A DNA stretch of 51,113 nt from assembly GCA_964463355.1 (NCBI GenBank), contig CAYXBP010000012.1, forward strand, positions 1 to 51,113, written 5' to 3'. Position numbers and translations under genes: made by a program. The DNA comes from Firm-04 sp964463355. GTDB taxonomy: Bacteria > Bacillota > Clostridia > Oscillospirales > Ruminococcaceae. This document shows positions 8,476 through 17,562 of this stretch, in pieces. Every line of letters starts with the position of its first letter. Within the stretch, counting starts at the first letter, position 1. Under the pieces are notes generated by a model, which saw nothing but the letters and a program-made list of their open reading frames with translations, had not been told where the DNA came from and did no database searches.

Positions 8476-9134
8476 TTACGATTTCCTCGGAGGTTGATCA
8501 ACCGCAGCAGCTGCAACAGTGCGGTAATGGTCGCTGCAACATAGGTCATGGCTGCGGCACTGAGTACTTTTCTTGCGCCTTTCAGTTCGTCCTCATCAAA
8601 CATCATGGATTGTTCCATGTTATCCAGGGCGCGGCGGCTTGCGTTGAACTCAACCGGCAGTGTGACCAACTGGAAGAACACTACAATGCAAAACAGAATA
8701 ATGCCAGCTGTCAACAAGCCCATCCAGTCAAACATCAAGCTAAGCAGAATAAGCAAATATGAGGCGTTAGATGCAAAATTGGTAAGTCCCACAATTGCAC
8801 TGCGCAGATGCACGGGTGCATATCCTGTTGCATACTGCAACGCGTGTCCCGCCTCATGCATTGCGACACCCACAGCTGCTACACTCGTGCTGCCATATAC
8901 GCTTTCCGAAAGGCGAATGACATTGGAAGCAGGGTCGTAATGGTCTGTCAGATGCCCACTGCAAGGTTCAATGCGAACATTTGTGACACCGTTTATACGC
9001 AGCAGATATTTCGCAGCATCGGCACCACTCATGTTTTGCTGGTTGGCAATCTTGTTATATTTTGCATAGGTGGTTTGCACTTTGATCGACGCGGCAAAGG
9101 ATATCACCAGCGCGATGAGCAATAAAGCATACAA
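8472..9134 (-). CDS. YugP-like membrane zinc metallopeptidase
   Basis: The protein is about 220 residues with an N-terminal hydrophobic helix, a zinc motif HEAGH inside MHEAGHALQYA, and two or three more membrane segments toward the C-terminus. This is the Zn_peptidase_2/YugP family; physiological substrates are not known. The start is taken as TTG at 9134 because an AAAGGAG site lies seven bases before it. The longer frame would begin inside that ribosome site. In many Clostridia a YugP gene sits between fmt and rsmB, as here. Confidence 0.8.
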   Translation of the reverse strand: MYALLLIALVISFAASIKVQTTYAKYNKIANQQNMSGADAAKYLLRINGVTNVRIEPCSGHLTDHYDPASNVIRLSESVYGSTSVAAVGVAMHEAGHALQYATGYAPVHLRSAIVGLTNFASNASYLLILLSLMFDWMGLLTAGIILFCIVVFFQLVTLPVEFNASRRALDNMEQSMMFDEDELKGARKVLSAAAMTYVAATITALLQLLRLINLRGNRK

Positions 9135-9209
9135 TGGAATGCTCCTTTCCAATGGTACATGGCATCAGTATATGCAGAAACGGTTTGATTCATCACTCTG
9201 TGCGGCGAT

Positions 9210-10154
9210 TTATTCCGCTGTTTGGAAACAGTCACCCTGGTGCAGCGTCATACCCCGCAGCAGATCGGCAACTGCCATGGCGCGCCCGCCCTCCATCTGT
9301 ACTACAAGGGGCGTGACGCACAAACCGTCGCCGCAGACAAACTCCATGGTTTGTGGATTTACAATAGTGCCTGGTGCGGCATCGGAACGTCGATTGCTCA
9401 ACACCGAACGATGCAGCTTGATGCGTTTGCCGCCCAGCATTGCATAGCCCGAAAGGGCGCGAATGGTGCGGTCAACTGTTTGTGCAGGAAGGTCAAAATC
9501 CAGACGACTCATTTCTTTGGTGATTTTTTCGGCGGTACAGGCAAGCAGATCATCCTGTACTTCAGGAGAAAGCGTACCCTCTTCCAGACAGCGCAGCGTT
9601 TCACGCAGCACCTCTGCTGACATCTCTGCAAGGCGGTCATGAAGGGTATCGGCGGTTTCATCCGGGGCAATGGGCGTTTCCAGCTTATAGAGCATATCGC
9701 CCGTATCCAGCCCCACTGCCATCTGCATGGCTGTCACGCCGGTTGCAGCATCGCCAGCTAAGATCGCACGCTGAATCGGTGCTGCGCCGCGCCATCTTGG
9801 CAGCAGTGACGCGTGCAGATTGATGCATCCGTACTTCGGCAGATCAAGGATCTCTTTGGGCAAAATCTGCCCATAGGCAGCCACCACGATCAAGTCAGGG
9901 GAGAGCTGTTGCAGTACAGCATACGCTTCTTTTGCATCTTCGCCACGGCGCAGAGAAAGCGGTTGATATACATCCAACCCCAAAGCCAAGGCTTCCGCCT
10001 TAACGGGAGAGGGTTGCAGTTTATGTCCACGTCCTCTTGGACGATCAGGTTGTGTAAATACGCCTGTGATACGGTGCCCTGCCTGATGCAGCATACGCAA
10101 CGCGGGCACGGCAAACAGAGGGGTACCCATGTAAACGATCGAAAGCGGATTCAT
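9210..10154 (-). CDS. fmt: methionyl-tRNA formyltransferase
   Basis: The enzyme transfers a formyl group from 10-formyl-tetrahydrofolate to Met-tRNA(fMet) for translation initiation. The 314-residue protein has the N-terminal Rossmann-type domain with MGTP, the folate-binding and catalytic region NLHASLLPRWRGAAPIQ, and a C-terminal OB-fold-like domain that binds tRNA. The ATG at 10154 is preceded by AAAGGAG. It lies 33 bases after def, its functional partner, which later removes the formyl group. Confidence 0.95.
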   Translation of the reverse strand: MNPLSIVYMGTPLFAVPALRMLHQAGHRITGVFTQPDRPRGRGHKLQPSPVKAEALALGLDVYQPLSLRRGEDAKEAYAVLQQLSPDLIVVAAYGQILPKEILDLPKYGCINLHASLLPRWRGAAPIQRAILAGDAATGVTAMQMAVGLDTGDMLYKLETPIAPDETADTLHDRLAEMSAEVLRETLRCLEEGTLSPEVQDDLLACTAEKITKEMSRLDFDLPAQTVDRTIRALSGYAMLGGKRIKLHRSVLSNRRSDAAPGTIVNPQTMEFVCGDGLCVTPLVVQMEGGRAMAVADLLRGMTLHQGDCFQTAE

Positions 10155-10187
10155 CGTGGCAACTCCTTTCCAACAATGTGGTTGCGC

Positions 10188-10649
10188 TTATTCGTCCTCG
10201 TAGGTCACGTATTCATCTACAAGGCGAACAAACAGCTTGCCTTCCAGATGGTCATACTCATGGCAGGCACAGCGTGCCTCAAGGTCATTGAGCTTCAGCT
10301 CGTACTGTTCCCCTTTGCGATTGTACGCGCGCAAGGTGCAGTGCTTTGGTCTGGTAACATAGCCCCAGATATTCGGGCAGGAAAGACAGCCTTCTACGCC
10401 TCTCTGCTTGCCGCTGGTTTTGACGATTTCGGGATTGACGGCTTCGATCATGCGGTCGCCCAGATCAATGATAAATACGCGCTTGAGTACGCCCACCTGC
10501 GGTGCGGCAAGACCAACACCGTTTGCTTTTTTCAGCGTCTGCATCATGTCATCGATAAGCTGTGCCAGACGTTCATCAAACTGTTCAACGGGGCGGCAGT
10601 GCTTGGCGAGTATGGGGTCACCGTCTTTTACGATATTGCGGATTGCCAT
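10188..10649 (-). CDS. def: peptide deformylase
   Basis: The 153-residue metalloenzyme removes the N-formyl group from nascent proteins. All three family motifs are present: GVGLAAPQVG, EGCLSC (metal Cys) and CHEYDHLEG (HEXXH-type with metal His residues). The start is placed at the ATG at 10649 (MAIRNIV), because AGGAGG lies about twelve bases upstream and the homologous family begins there. The extra ten residues of the longer frame overlap that ribosome site. The 149 bases between priA and def contain no other gene. Confidence 0.95.
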   Translation of the reverse strand: MAIRNIVKDGDPILAKHCRPVEQFDERLAQLIDDMMQTLKKANGVGLAAPQVGVLKRVFIIDLGDRMIEAVNPEIVKTSGKQRGVEGCLSCPNIWGYVTRPKHCTLRAYNRKGEQYELKLNDLEARCACHEYDHLEGKLFVRLVDEYVTYEDE

Positions 10650-10798
10650 GAGATCTTGTTTCCTCCTGTTTGAATTCAAACTTTGTTTTCACTGATACGT
10701 TTGCCTTCGTGCCGTGCAGAATAACGCAATAGAAACCCGTTTGTGGTATGAAGTGCAATATGTGCATCCATCTATATATTGCGAGGGGAGGGATGTCA

Positions 10799-13282
10799 TT
10801 AAACGCCACAGTCGCCGTTCATATCGGCAAACAGCTGCACAGAAGCAAAGTGTTTATCGGCAAGTGCTTCGGTCATCACCTTGCGAATAAACCGACGCAT
10901 ATCGGCGGTATTTTTGCATTTTAGCAGCACGCGGTAGCGATACTTGCCGTTGAGTCTGCCGTAATTTGCGGGGACAGGTCCCAACACACGCAACGGTAGG
11001 CGAAGTTGTTCTTTTACGGCAAGCTGTCCCAGCAGCTTCACAAAAATTTTCGCCGCGTCCGCCACGCGGTTCTCCCACATTCCTGAAAACCCAATCACGC
11101 AGATATCGCATATGGGTGGAAACATGAGCGCACGGCGCATGGCAAGTTCCTCTTCATAAAAGGAATCGTAATCCTGCTTTGCCGCAAGCTGCAACACATA
11201 ATGTTCTGGCATAGCGGTTTGCAGAATCGCTTTGCCAGGGCTTTTGCCTCTGCCGCCCCTGCCTACCACCTGTGTGATCAGTGAAAAGGTGCGCTCATAA
11301 CTGCGAAAATCGCCAGCATAGAGTGCTTTATCAATAGAAACAACGCCCACCAATGTCACATTGGGAAAATCCAAGCCTTTGCCGATCATCTGCGTACCTG
11401 CAAGGATATCATACTCACCCTTTGCAAATGCCTGAAATCCCGCCTCGTATGCGTCACGGGTCATGGTAGTATCGGCATCCATGCGCAGAATTCTCGCATC
11501 GGGCAGCAGGAGCTGCAATTCTTCCTCCAATTTTTGCGTACCGAAGCCCATTTTTCGCAGTTTATCATGCCCACAAGCGGGGCAGGTGGCTGCGGGTGGC
11601 TGCACATGACCGCAATAATGACACAATAAACTGTTATTTGCCTTGTGAAAAGTCATCGGCACGGAGCAATTGGGGCAATATACCGGCTGATTGCACCTGG
11701 TGCATTGCAGCAGCGTATGGTATCCACGGCGGTTGAGCAGTAGAATACTCTGTTCGCCCTTTTTCAGGTTTTCACGCAGTGAATCGGCAAGCAGCCCTGA
11801 AAACGGCGAGCTGTTACCCATCATGCGTTCTTCGTTCATATCCACCACCGTTACCTTTGGCAGTGGTGCTTGATTATACCGTTGCGTCATAGTCAACAGG
11901 TGATATGTGCCACGCTGTGCCAGATATCGGCTTTCGAGTGATGGCGTGGCAGATGCCAGTACCAGTGCGGCTTTGTGACGGCGGCAACGCTCCCTTGCCA
12001 CATCTGCGGCATGGTAGCGGGGCGATTGATCCGCTTTATATGAATGCTCGCCTTCCTCATCGAGAATGATGATGCCGATATCGGAAAGCGGTGCGAACAC
12101 GGCACTTCTTGTGCCGATGACCACGCGGATTTCGCCGCTGCGGATGAGTTTGTCGGTATCCAGTCGCTGCCCTAAGGAAAGCCCACTGTGAAGCAGTGCC
12201 ACCAGATTGCCGAATCTCGCTTGAAAATACTGCACAACCTGTGGTGTCAGTGCGATTTCCGGCAACAACAGCAATGCTTGTTTGCCCTGTTGCAGTGCCA
12301 GATGAATGAGCTGTTCAAATACGGCAGTTTTTCCGCTCCCTGTGACACCGTACAACAGATATGCGGCTGCCGTACGTGATGTGATTGAAGCTGCCACCGT
12401 ATCATAGGCGGCTTGCTGCTGGGGGGAAAGTACGGTATCTTCTGGTGATATTGTCACCACCGCATCTCTCGGCACGCGCAAGTGGGGGATCTCCACTCGT
12501 GATGCAATGCCAAGCTTCACGAGGTTCTGAACGGTGCTTTCGCTGATGCCTGCAAGATAGGCACATTCCTTGACGGTCAGCGTTTTATGCTCTCGAAGAA
12601 TCTCCACGGCAAGGCGTTGTTTCTCCGTGGCACGGAAATCTGTTTCATTCTCGAGAAACGCATCAGAGAGACAAACCATTTTACGGCTTTGATCACCCAC
12701 CGCGCGTTTGCCCTCCGTTGCTGGAACCAGACATCCCTTTTCCACCAACGATTCCAGCACGGCAGTTTTCTCGGCACTACCGTCAACGCGCAGCAGTGCA
12801 TCGCGTTCTTTTTCGGAGTTTGCCTGTGACACCAATCGCAGCAAATTTTCCTCCGATTCAGTCAGCGTGACATTTTGGGGGATCGGCACAGGAAGATATC
12901 GCTCTTCCAGGTGCATCTGCATACCGCCGGGTAACACAGCGCGCACCGCATCATAATGGGTGCAAAAGGTATGCTCATACAGCCAATCCACCAGAGAAAG
13001 CAGCTCATCGGTCAGCACTGGCTCACGATCAAGTACGGCGGTCACCGGCTTATACACGATTGGATTTCCAGCAGCGTCGATTTCCTGCGTCATAGGTGTC
13101 ACTGCAAGCACCATTGCCATTCTGCGCCGATTGCCCTTTCCAAATGGCACCGCAACACGCATTCCTGCACGGATCTGTCCGCGCAGTGCGTTGGGCACCA
13201 GATAGGTGTAAAGACGGTCATACCCCATGGTGGCTGCGTTCAGTGCCACCTGTACAGCCATAGACTCGCTCAAATGGGACAC
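10799..13282 (-). CDS. priA: primosomal replication restart helicase PriA
   Basis: The protein of about 827 residues restarts collapsed replication forks. It has an N-terminal DNA-binding domain (VQVALNAATMGYDRLYTYLVP start), a DEAH-type helicase core with GVTGSGKTA (Walker A) and DEEGEHSYK (Walker B), and a four-pair cysteine zinc region (CTRCNQPVYCPNC, CHYCG, CPACG). The start is assigned to GTG at 13282: AAAGGAGG ends six bases before it, whereas the ATG at 13288 abuts the ribosome site directly. In Bacillus coaBC lies between rpoZ and priA; it is missing here. Confidence 0.95.
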   Translation of the reverse strand: MSHLSESMAVQVALNAATMGYDRLYTYLVPNALRGQIRAGMRVAVPFGKGNRRRMAMVLAVTPMTQEIDAAGNPIVYKPVTAVLDREPVLTDELLSLVDWLYEHTFCTHYDAVRAVLPGGMQMHLEERYLPVPIPQNVTLTESEENLLRLVSQANSEKERDALLRVDGSAEKTAVLESLVEKGCLVPATEGKRAVGDQSRKMVCLSDAFLENETDFRATEKQRLAVEILREHKTLTVKECAYLAGISESTVQNLVKLGIASRVEIPHLRVPRDAVVTISPEDTVLSPQQQAAYDTVAASITSRTAAAYLLYGVTGSGKTAVFEQLIHLALQQGKQALLLLPEIALTPQVVQYFQARFGNLVALLHSGLSLGQRLDTDKLIRSGEIRVVIGTRSAVFAPLSDIGIIILDEEGEHSYKADQSPRYHAADVARERCRRHKAALVLASATPSLESRYLAQRGTYHLLTMTQRYNQAPLPKVTVVDMNEERMMGNSSPFSGLLADSLRENLKKGEQSILLLNRRGYHTLLQCTRCNQPVYCPNCSVPMTFHKANNSLLCHYCGHVQPPAATCPACGHDKLRKMGFGTQKLEEELQLLLPDARILRMDADTTMTRDAYEAGFQAFAKGEYDILAGTQMIGKGLDFPNVTLVGVVSIDKALYAGDFRSYERTFSLITQVVGRGGRGKSPGKAILQTAMPEHYVLQLAAKQDYDSFYEEELAMRRALMFPPICDICVIGFSGMWENRVADAAKIFVKLLGQLAVKEQLRLPLRVLGPVPANYGRLNGKYRYRVLLKCKNTADMRRFIRKVMTEALADKHFASVQLFADMNGDCGV

Positions 13283-13319
13283 ACGCATCCTCCTTTCGGG
13301 GCTTACCCGTCAGATCACT

Positions 13320-13526
13320 TTATTCTGGCAGTTCGGTCGGCTCCACGACCTTATACTTTCCTGCTGCAAATTCTTCCACAGCGGTTTTCACTGGCTTTTC
13401 GTCCAGGTGCTGTTTGTTTTCATACAAATTGTCAGCGATTTCTCTTGCACGCTTTGCAACGCCCAACACGAAAGCGTAGTAGTTATCATTTTTGGAAATG
13501 ATTTGATTCATAGATGGTCTTAACAT
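13320..13526 (-). CDS. rpoZ: RNA polymerase omega subunit
   Basis: The 68-residue protein matches omega (RpoZ). The MNQIISKNDNYYAFVLGVAKRAREIADN portion contains the YxxV...KRAREI core that wraps the beta-prime C-terminus and helps assembly of RNA polymerase. The start ATG overlaps the gmk stop codon by seven bases. An alternative ATG five codons downstream (MNQII) would also be reasonable. It occupies the usual place between gmk and priA. Confidence 0.9.
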   Translation of the reverse strand: MLRPSMNQIISKNDNYYAFVLGVAKRAREIADNLYENKQHLDEKPVKTAVEEFAAGKYKVVEPTELPE

Positions 13527-14128
13527 GATGCGATCAACGCTCCTATTCTTTCTTTGGAATACTTTGTACGGTTTGTTTCTGCCTGTACAATGGCGCAGAA
13601 ATCATCCACTGCGTCCTCAAGCTTATCATTCCACACAATGTATTGATAGCGATTTGCAAAGGAGATTTCCTCAATTGCCTTTGCGATACGTTTCTCGATG
13701 ACTTCCTGGTCTTCCGTGCCGCGTTTGCTCAGTCTGCGGCGCAATTCCGCGATGCTGGGCGGCATGGTAAAGATGGTAATGGCTTCGGGATGCTCCGCCA
13801 TTACTTTCAGCGCGCCCTGCACTTCGATCTCAAGCACAGCATGCTTGCCCTGTGCCCGAATCGCTTCCACCTCCGAACGCAGCGTACCGTAATAATTGTC
13901 GCAGTACGGAGCATACTCAAACATGGCATCCTCTGTGATGTACTGCTCGAAATGCTCGTGGGTGATGAAGTGATAGTTCACACCGTCGATCTCGCCCTTA
14001 CGGGGCTGACGGGTTGTTGCCGACACGGAAACCTGACAGGCGGTGCGTTTCACAACCTCAGCAAGCATGGTGCCTTTTCCGCAGCCTGATGGCCCTGAAA
14101 GGATGATCAGCATTCCTTGTTCATTCAT
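13520..14128 (-). CDS. gmk: guanylate kinase
   Basis: The 202-residue enzyme phosphorylates GMP to GDP with ATP. It shows the P-loop LSGPSGCGKGT, the GMP-binding segments TTRQPRKGE and VNYHFI, and a lid region rich in Arg. The start is set at ATG 14128 (MNEQGMLI), where GAGGAGG lies nine bases upstream. The longer frame adds ten unrelated residues. The start overlaps the remA stop by eight bases. Confidence 0.95.
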   Translation of the reverse strand: MNEQGMLIILSGPSGCGKGTMLAEVVKRTACQVSVSATTRQPRKGEIDGVNYHFITHEHFEQYITEDAMFEYAPYCDNYYGTLRSEVEAIRAQGKHAVLEIEVQGALKVMAEHPEAITIFTMPPSIAELRRRLSKRGTEDQEVIEKRIAKAIEEISFANRYQYIVWNDKLEDAVDDFCAIVQAETNRTKYSKERIGALIASC

Positions 14129-14396
14129 CTTCCTGTTCCTCCTCTGCATTTTCCGCACTGATGTTGCCGGAGAGTCTTGCTCCGATGGTTTCGGGCTGAA
14201 CGGCGGAAAGAATCACATGGTCGCTATCCATGACGATGACGGCACGGGTGCGTCTGCCGTAGGTGGCGTCAATGAGTCTGCCGCGATCTCTTGCATCCTG
14301 AATGATGCGCTTGATGGGAGCAGATTCGGGGCTGACGATCGTCACAAGACGAGACGATGAGATCATATTGCCGAAGCCGATGTTGATCAGTCGCAT
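14121..14396 (-). CDS. remA: RemA-family (DUF370) DNA-binding regulator
   Basis: The 91-residue protein begins MRLINIGFGNMISSSRLVTIVSPESAPIKR, the conserved RemA/YlzA pattern. In Bacillus RemA is a ring-forming DNA-binding regulator that activates biofilm matrix genes. The conserved IGFGN and RDRGRLIDATYGRRTRAVI segments are present, and the last 15 residues are acidic. It overlaps gmk and lies 23 bases after the yicC stop. Its role here, in an anaerobe without visible matrix genes in the window, is not known. Confidence 0.9.
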   Translation of the reverse strand: MRLINIGFGNMISSSRLVTIVSPESAPIKRIIQDARDRGRLIDATYGRRTRAVIVMDSDHVILSAVQPETIGARLSGNISAENAEEEQEDE

Positions 14397-14419
14397 GATA
14401 GATGTCCTTTCCGCTGGTA

Positions 14420-15316
14420 TTACTCGATGTTCTGGATTTGTTCGCGAATCTTCTCAATCTCTGATTTCATATCCACAACAAGGCGTGTAATGCGCAGCTC
14501 CTGCGCTTTTGAGCCAATGGTATTGACCTCGCGATTCATCTCCTGCACCAAGAAGTCAAGTTTTCTGCCGACTGGGGTGTCCTCTGCAAGCAGCCCGCGG
14601 AACTGTGCGATATGGCTGTGCAAGCGGACGGTTTCCTCATCAATGGCGGTTTTTTCGGCGAAAATGGCGGCTTCTGTCAACACGCGCTGCGGCTCGATGT
14701 TGGTATCTTTCATCAGGTCGGTCAGCTTTGCAAACAGTCGGTCACGGTAACCTTCTGCCACACTGGGGGCAACGGATTCGATCTGTGCGAGCATTTGCTC
14801 CAAGCCATCAAGCTTCATCAGCAAATCGCTTGCCAGACGCTCACCCTCGCAGCGACGCATGGAGAGAAACCCTTCCAGAGCGGCATCTGTCACCTGAGCA
14901 ACCTGTTCCCAGATGGCGTTTTCGTCCTCCTGCGCCTTGGTCACGGTAAACACATCGGGCAGACGCAGCAGCGTGGAGAGTCGGATGTCATCCTCCAACC
15001 AATATCTGCCTTCTTCGCCCATTTCCGAGTTGAGTTGCCGCAGTGCGTAAATATATCCCTCCGCCACCGAGCGGTTGACGACAATTTGTGCATCCTTGCC
15101 GTCAGGACGGTTAATCGTCACGCTTACTTCTACTTTGCCTCTTGCGATCTTGCCATTTAGGAATGCTTTCAGCTTTTCCTCCAGATACATACAGGTGCGA
15201 GGCAGGCGCGCTGAAAATTCGTAATAGCGGTGATTCACCGCGCGAATCTCTACCAGCACATCTCTACCGTCGGCCAGCATCTGGGCTCTGCCGTAGCCTG
15301 TCATACTTTTGGGCAT
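14420..15316 (-). CDS. yicC: YicC/YloC-family endoribonuclease
   Basis: The 298-residue protein begins MPKSMTGYGRA and shows EIRAVNHRYYEFSARLP, the typical YicC_N pattern, with DUF1732 at the C-terminus (FLVQEMNREVNTIGSKA and DMKSEIEKIREQIQNIE). Members are ring-shaped endoribonucleases in E. coli and Bacillus. It is the first gene of the long housekeeping operon, with a good promoter 70 bases upstream and an AGGAGG site before the ATG. Confidence 0.9.
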   Translation of the reverse strand: MPKSMTGYGRAQMLADGRDVLVEIRAVNHRYYEFSARLPRTCMYLEEKLKAFLNGKIARGKVEVSVTINRPDGKDAQIVVNRSVAEGYIYALRQLNSEMGEEGRYWLEDDIRLSTLLRLPDVFTVTKAQEDENAIWEQVAQVTDAALEGFLSMRRCEGERLASDLLMKLDGLEQMLAQIESVAPSVAEGYRDRLFAKLTDLMKDTNIEPQRVLTEAAIFAEKTAIDEETVRLHSHIAQFRGLLAEDTPVGRKLDFLVQEMNREVNTIGSKAQELRITRLVVDMKSEIEKIREQIQNIE

Positions 15317-15385
15317 GCGAAACCTCCTGCTTGGTATATTTCATTACAGCGCACAGTGCGCCGAGTATACATTGATCATCTTAAC

Positions 15386-15414
15386 AGTATACCATATTTC
15401 CATGTGAAAATCAA
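15386..15414 (-). promoter_or_regulatory. promoter of the yicC-to-spoVM operon
   Basis: On the minus strand TTGATT, 17 bases, TATACT, with TGG directly before the -10 box (extended -10). It lies about 70 bases ahead of yicC, the first gene of the block. The 184-base gap 15317-15500 otherwise holds an 11-bp imperfect inverted repeat near 15448-15483 without a T-tract. Confidence 0.6.
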
Positions 15415-15500
15415 GGGACAAAAGGCTACAATTCGGTTACAATTTCAACCTTTGCGTGGCAAGTACGGAGCGCAAAAGTTGTCCTTTTCAATGATCATGT

Positions 15501-17294
15501 TTATTTCAATCCCACCTTACTGTCCTTGCGTTTATCGGCTTCGGGGAGGGTGTCATAATCCACCAGGTTATGGTGCATTTTTGCCAGATCGTTGCGGCTG
15601 TTTGCATCAGGCGAACCGCTGTACACATAGCCTTCAGAGCGCATATAGGCATTCCAGCGGCGATGTTCCAGCATCTCAAAACGAATCTTTGCTTCGCCCT
15701 GCATTTCTTCTTCGGGCAGCTCTGCACCAGGGATTCCGCAATGGATTCTTGCTTGCATATGCAGTGCCGCAGCCATAGAAGAGCGATAATGATACTCGTA
15801 ATTCCAGAAATCCGCTGCCGAACCCCACTTGAGATGTCGTTGCAACGCCTGTTCTTCCAGAGAAGAGCGGATGATGCTGTTCTCTGCGTAGGAGGATTGC
15901 AAATCGCCTACAAACTCTATGTCATAAGGCTGATTGCGGAAGTTCGTGATATTGGTCATGGCAGTTTTGCGACGGCTGTCGTACAAAATTGCCTGAATGA
16001 TGGGGTGTATCCCTGCGCGTTCAAAGAGCATACGGAGTTGCACGGCGGTTTGGGTGTTCAAGTCGTCATCGCCCAAAGAAATCAGCACATAGCTTGCTTG
16101 TTTGATTTGCGAAATGGCAGCAGCAAAGCGGGCTGTGGCGGTGTCACAGCCACTGTGTATGGTGATGGTATACTGCGCCTCTCCCTTAATGATGACACCG
16201 TTGTACTTGGGCGAGAGCAGTTCTGGGGCTGCCGCAGTAAGTTTTTCCTCAGCCAGCGTGTCGCGGTCAAAAGCGTGGATATGCACGCGGTAGCCGTCCA
16301 TTTGGCAGTACCATGCCATAGCCTTCAGCATTTCGGTGCCATGATGTCCCAAACCCACAATCACCGCATGAATTTCTTTGATGCCGTCTTCTGTGGGGAT
16401 GGCGTGATCAAACAGACGTGTACCGTTTGCTTCCAGTACATGGTAGGTCATGGAACGAGCCTCGTTGATGCGTCTTACGCGCACCTTGCCTTTTTTAACT
16501 GCGGAGAGCAGCAGATCGCTTTCGGCGGTCAGGGCTGAAACATACAGATGGGTGTTTGGGCGTTCTGTATGTGAGGAGATGAGTTCTAGTGCGAGGTCAA
16601 GGTTTTTGTTGTCGTCTTCGCCCATTGCAAAGAGCCATAGTCCCTTTTTAGGAGAATGTTTTAGTGTGGAAACAGCTGTAATGTCGCTGTGAAACAAAAT
16701 TGCGCCGATTCGGTTTGCACCACGCAGCAGCTCTGTTGGGAGTGTGTCCTCCCGTCCCAGTGTTTCAGCAAAGGCGATAGCGGCACTGGGGTGGTTGTGT
16801 GCGATATCCTTTGCAAGTGTCAAGGCTTTGTCGGTCAGTTCCGAGAAAACATACATTTCGCGGCGGTAAGCGAGGATATATTGCATACGCGCTGAAAGAT
16901 TCCGGAACAGTGACAGTACAAATCCGACAGTAAACAACGGTGCCAACAACAGCAGCACCACTGTGCAAATCTGATATCCTATGCGCAGTGATTCAGGGCA
17001 GAATACAATTGCATCTTGGATCATTTCGGTTTCCACACCCAGTGTAAAGGCTTTCAGCCCGTGTAAAACGGAAAGCAGTGCTGTTTTTACAATCGTTGTG
17101 CCGTTTTGTGGCGCATCGCCCAATAAAAACGGAAAAAGATTCACACTGAGCGCAGCCAGCATACAACAGATACCTGCGCGAAAGATGGGGGCGTGTATCC
17201 CTGTTCGGCTGCTTTGCACCTCAATACATAGCATAATGGTCATTGGCAGAATGAGAAGCCAGATGGATATTCCAAGACAAATCTCCCACAACAT
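15501..17294 (-). CDS. membrane protein with RCK/TrkA-N-like Rossmann domain and C-terminal RyR-like domain
   Basis: I do not recognise a named gene. The 597-residue protein has three N-terminal hydrophobic segments (about 5-25, 35-58 and 108-130). A soluble middle part follows, containing a Rossmann-like motif GLGHHGTEML with a downstream acidic strand end, as in TrkA-N/RCK nucleotide-binding domains. The last ~80 residues carry LEHRRWNAYMRSEGY, DLAKMHHNLVDYDTLPE and a terminal KRKDSK, which match the ryanodine-receptor (RyR) repeat pattern known in some bacterial proteins. The start ATG at 17294 was chosen because GGAGG lies seven bases before it. It is monocistronic, with a strong promoter. 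A ligand-sensing membrane effector is possible but unproven. Confidence 0.65.
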   Translation of the reverse strand: MLWEICLGISIWLLILPMTIMLCIEVQSSRTGIHAPIFRAGICCMLAALSVNLFPFLLGDAPQNGTTIVKTALLSVLHGLKAFTLGVETEMIQDAIVFCPESLRIGYQICTVVLLLLAPLFTVGFVLSLFRNLSARMQYILAYRREMYVFSELTDKALTLAKDIAHNHPSAAIAFAETLGREDTLPTELLRGANRIGAILFHSDITAVSTLKHSPKKGLWLFAMGEDDNKNLDLALELISSHTERPNTHLYVSALTAESDLLLSAVKKGKVRVRRINEARSMTYHVLEANGTRLFDHAIPTEDGIKEIHAVIVGLGHHGTEMLKAMAWYCQMDGYRVHIHAFDRDTLAEEKLTAAAPELLSPKYNGVIIKGEAQYTITIHSGCDTATARFAAAISQIKQASYVLISLGDDDLNTQTAVQLRMLFERAGIHPIIQAILYDSRRKTAMTNITNFRNQPYDIEFVGDLQSSYAENSIIRSSLEEQALQRHLKWGSAADFWNYEYHYRSSMAAALHMQARIHCGIPGAELPEEEMQGEAKIRFEMLEHRRWNAYMRSEGYVYSGSPDANSRNDLAKMHHNLVDYDTLPEADKRKDSKVGLK

Positions 17295-17325
17295 GGTAGT
17301 TCCTCCGATTGATGGATTTGATGCC

Positions 17326-17355
17326 ATTATACACCACTGAAAGGAACTTTGTCAA
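17326..17355 (-). promoter_or_regulatory. strong promoter of the RyR-domain protein gene
   Basis: On the minus strand a perfect TTGACA (17350-17355) is followed after 18 bases by a perfect TATAAT (17326-17331). The predicted transcript starts about 25 bases before the ATG at 17294. Confidence 0.75.
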
Positions 17356-17380
17356 GAAACGTAATATAACAGGTGACATT

Positions 17381-17414
17381 AAAAAAGTGCCGTCCATGTA
17401 CGATTGGACGGCAC
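17381..17414 (-). terminator. intrinsic terminator of a minus-strand transcript
   Basis: A perfect 10-bp stem (GTGCCGTCCA with TGGACGGCAC, 8-base loop) is followed on the minus strand by six T residues. No coding gene lies upstream on that strand for more than 400 bases, so it probably ends a non-coding RNA. Confidence 0.8.
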
Positions 17415-17562
17415 ACCGCAAGCATTACGCAGTCGCGTGCGGAAATTGCTTGGGGAATGGGATTATCTTGAGTTATGCCGCATCCGATTGGGAGGGAGTT
17501 TGCTAGTGGATATCTGCGGCAGGCTTTCACAGCGTGTGAACAGGCGGTGAAAAACGCCTCTA
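17381..17562 (-). ncRNA. candidate structured small RNA with C-rich loops
   Basis: On the minus strand the ~180 bases before the intrinsic terminator fold into a series of stems: AGGCG/CGCCT (17542-17559), TTCACA/TGTGAA with a 3-base loop (17526-17540), TGCCGCA/TGCGGCA (17476-17521), and CCGCA/TGCGG enclosing ACGC/GCGT (17416-17442). The loop of the third stem contains CTCCCTCCC (17490-17498), and CCCATTCCCC follows, C-rich motifs that could pair with ribosome binding sites. No family was recognised; it is not a 6S-like single rod. The promoter is unclear: a TATATA lies at about 17560-17565, but there is no well-spaced -35 box. A 67-codon frame on this strand has no ribosome site. Confidence 0.45.

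Noticed and set aside
15448..15483. terminator after the RyR-domain gene
   Set aside because: The 11-bp imperfect stem lacks a T-tract on the minus strand.
17327..17530. 67-residue frame on the minus strand over the small RNA region
   Set aside because: No ribosome site, odd composition, and it runs through the terminator stem and into the next promoter.
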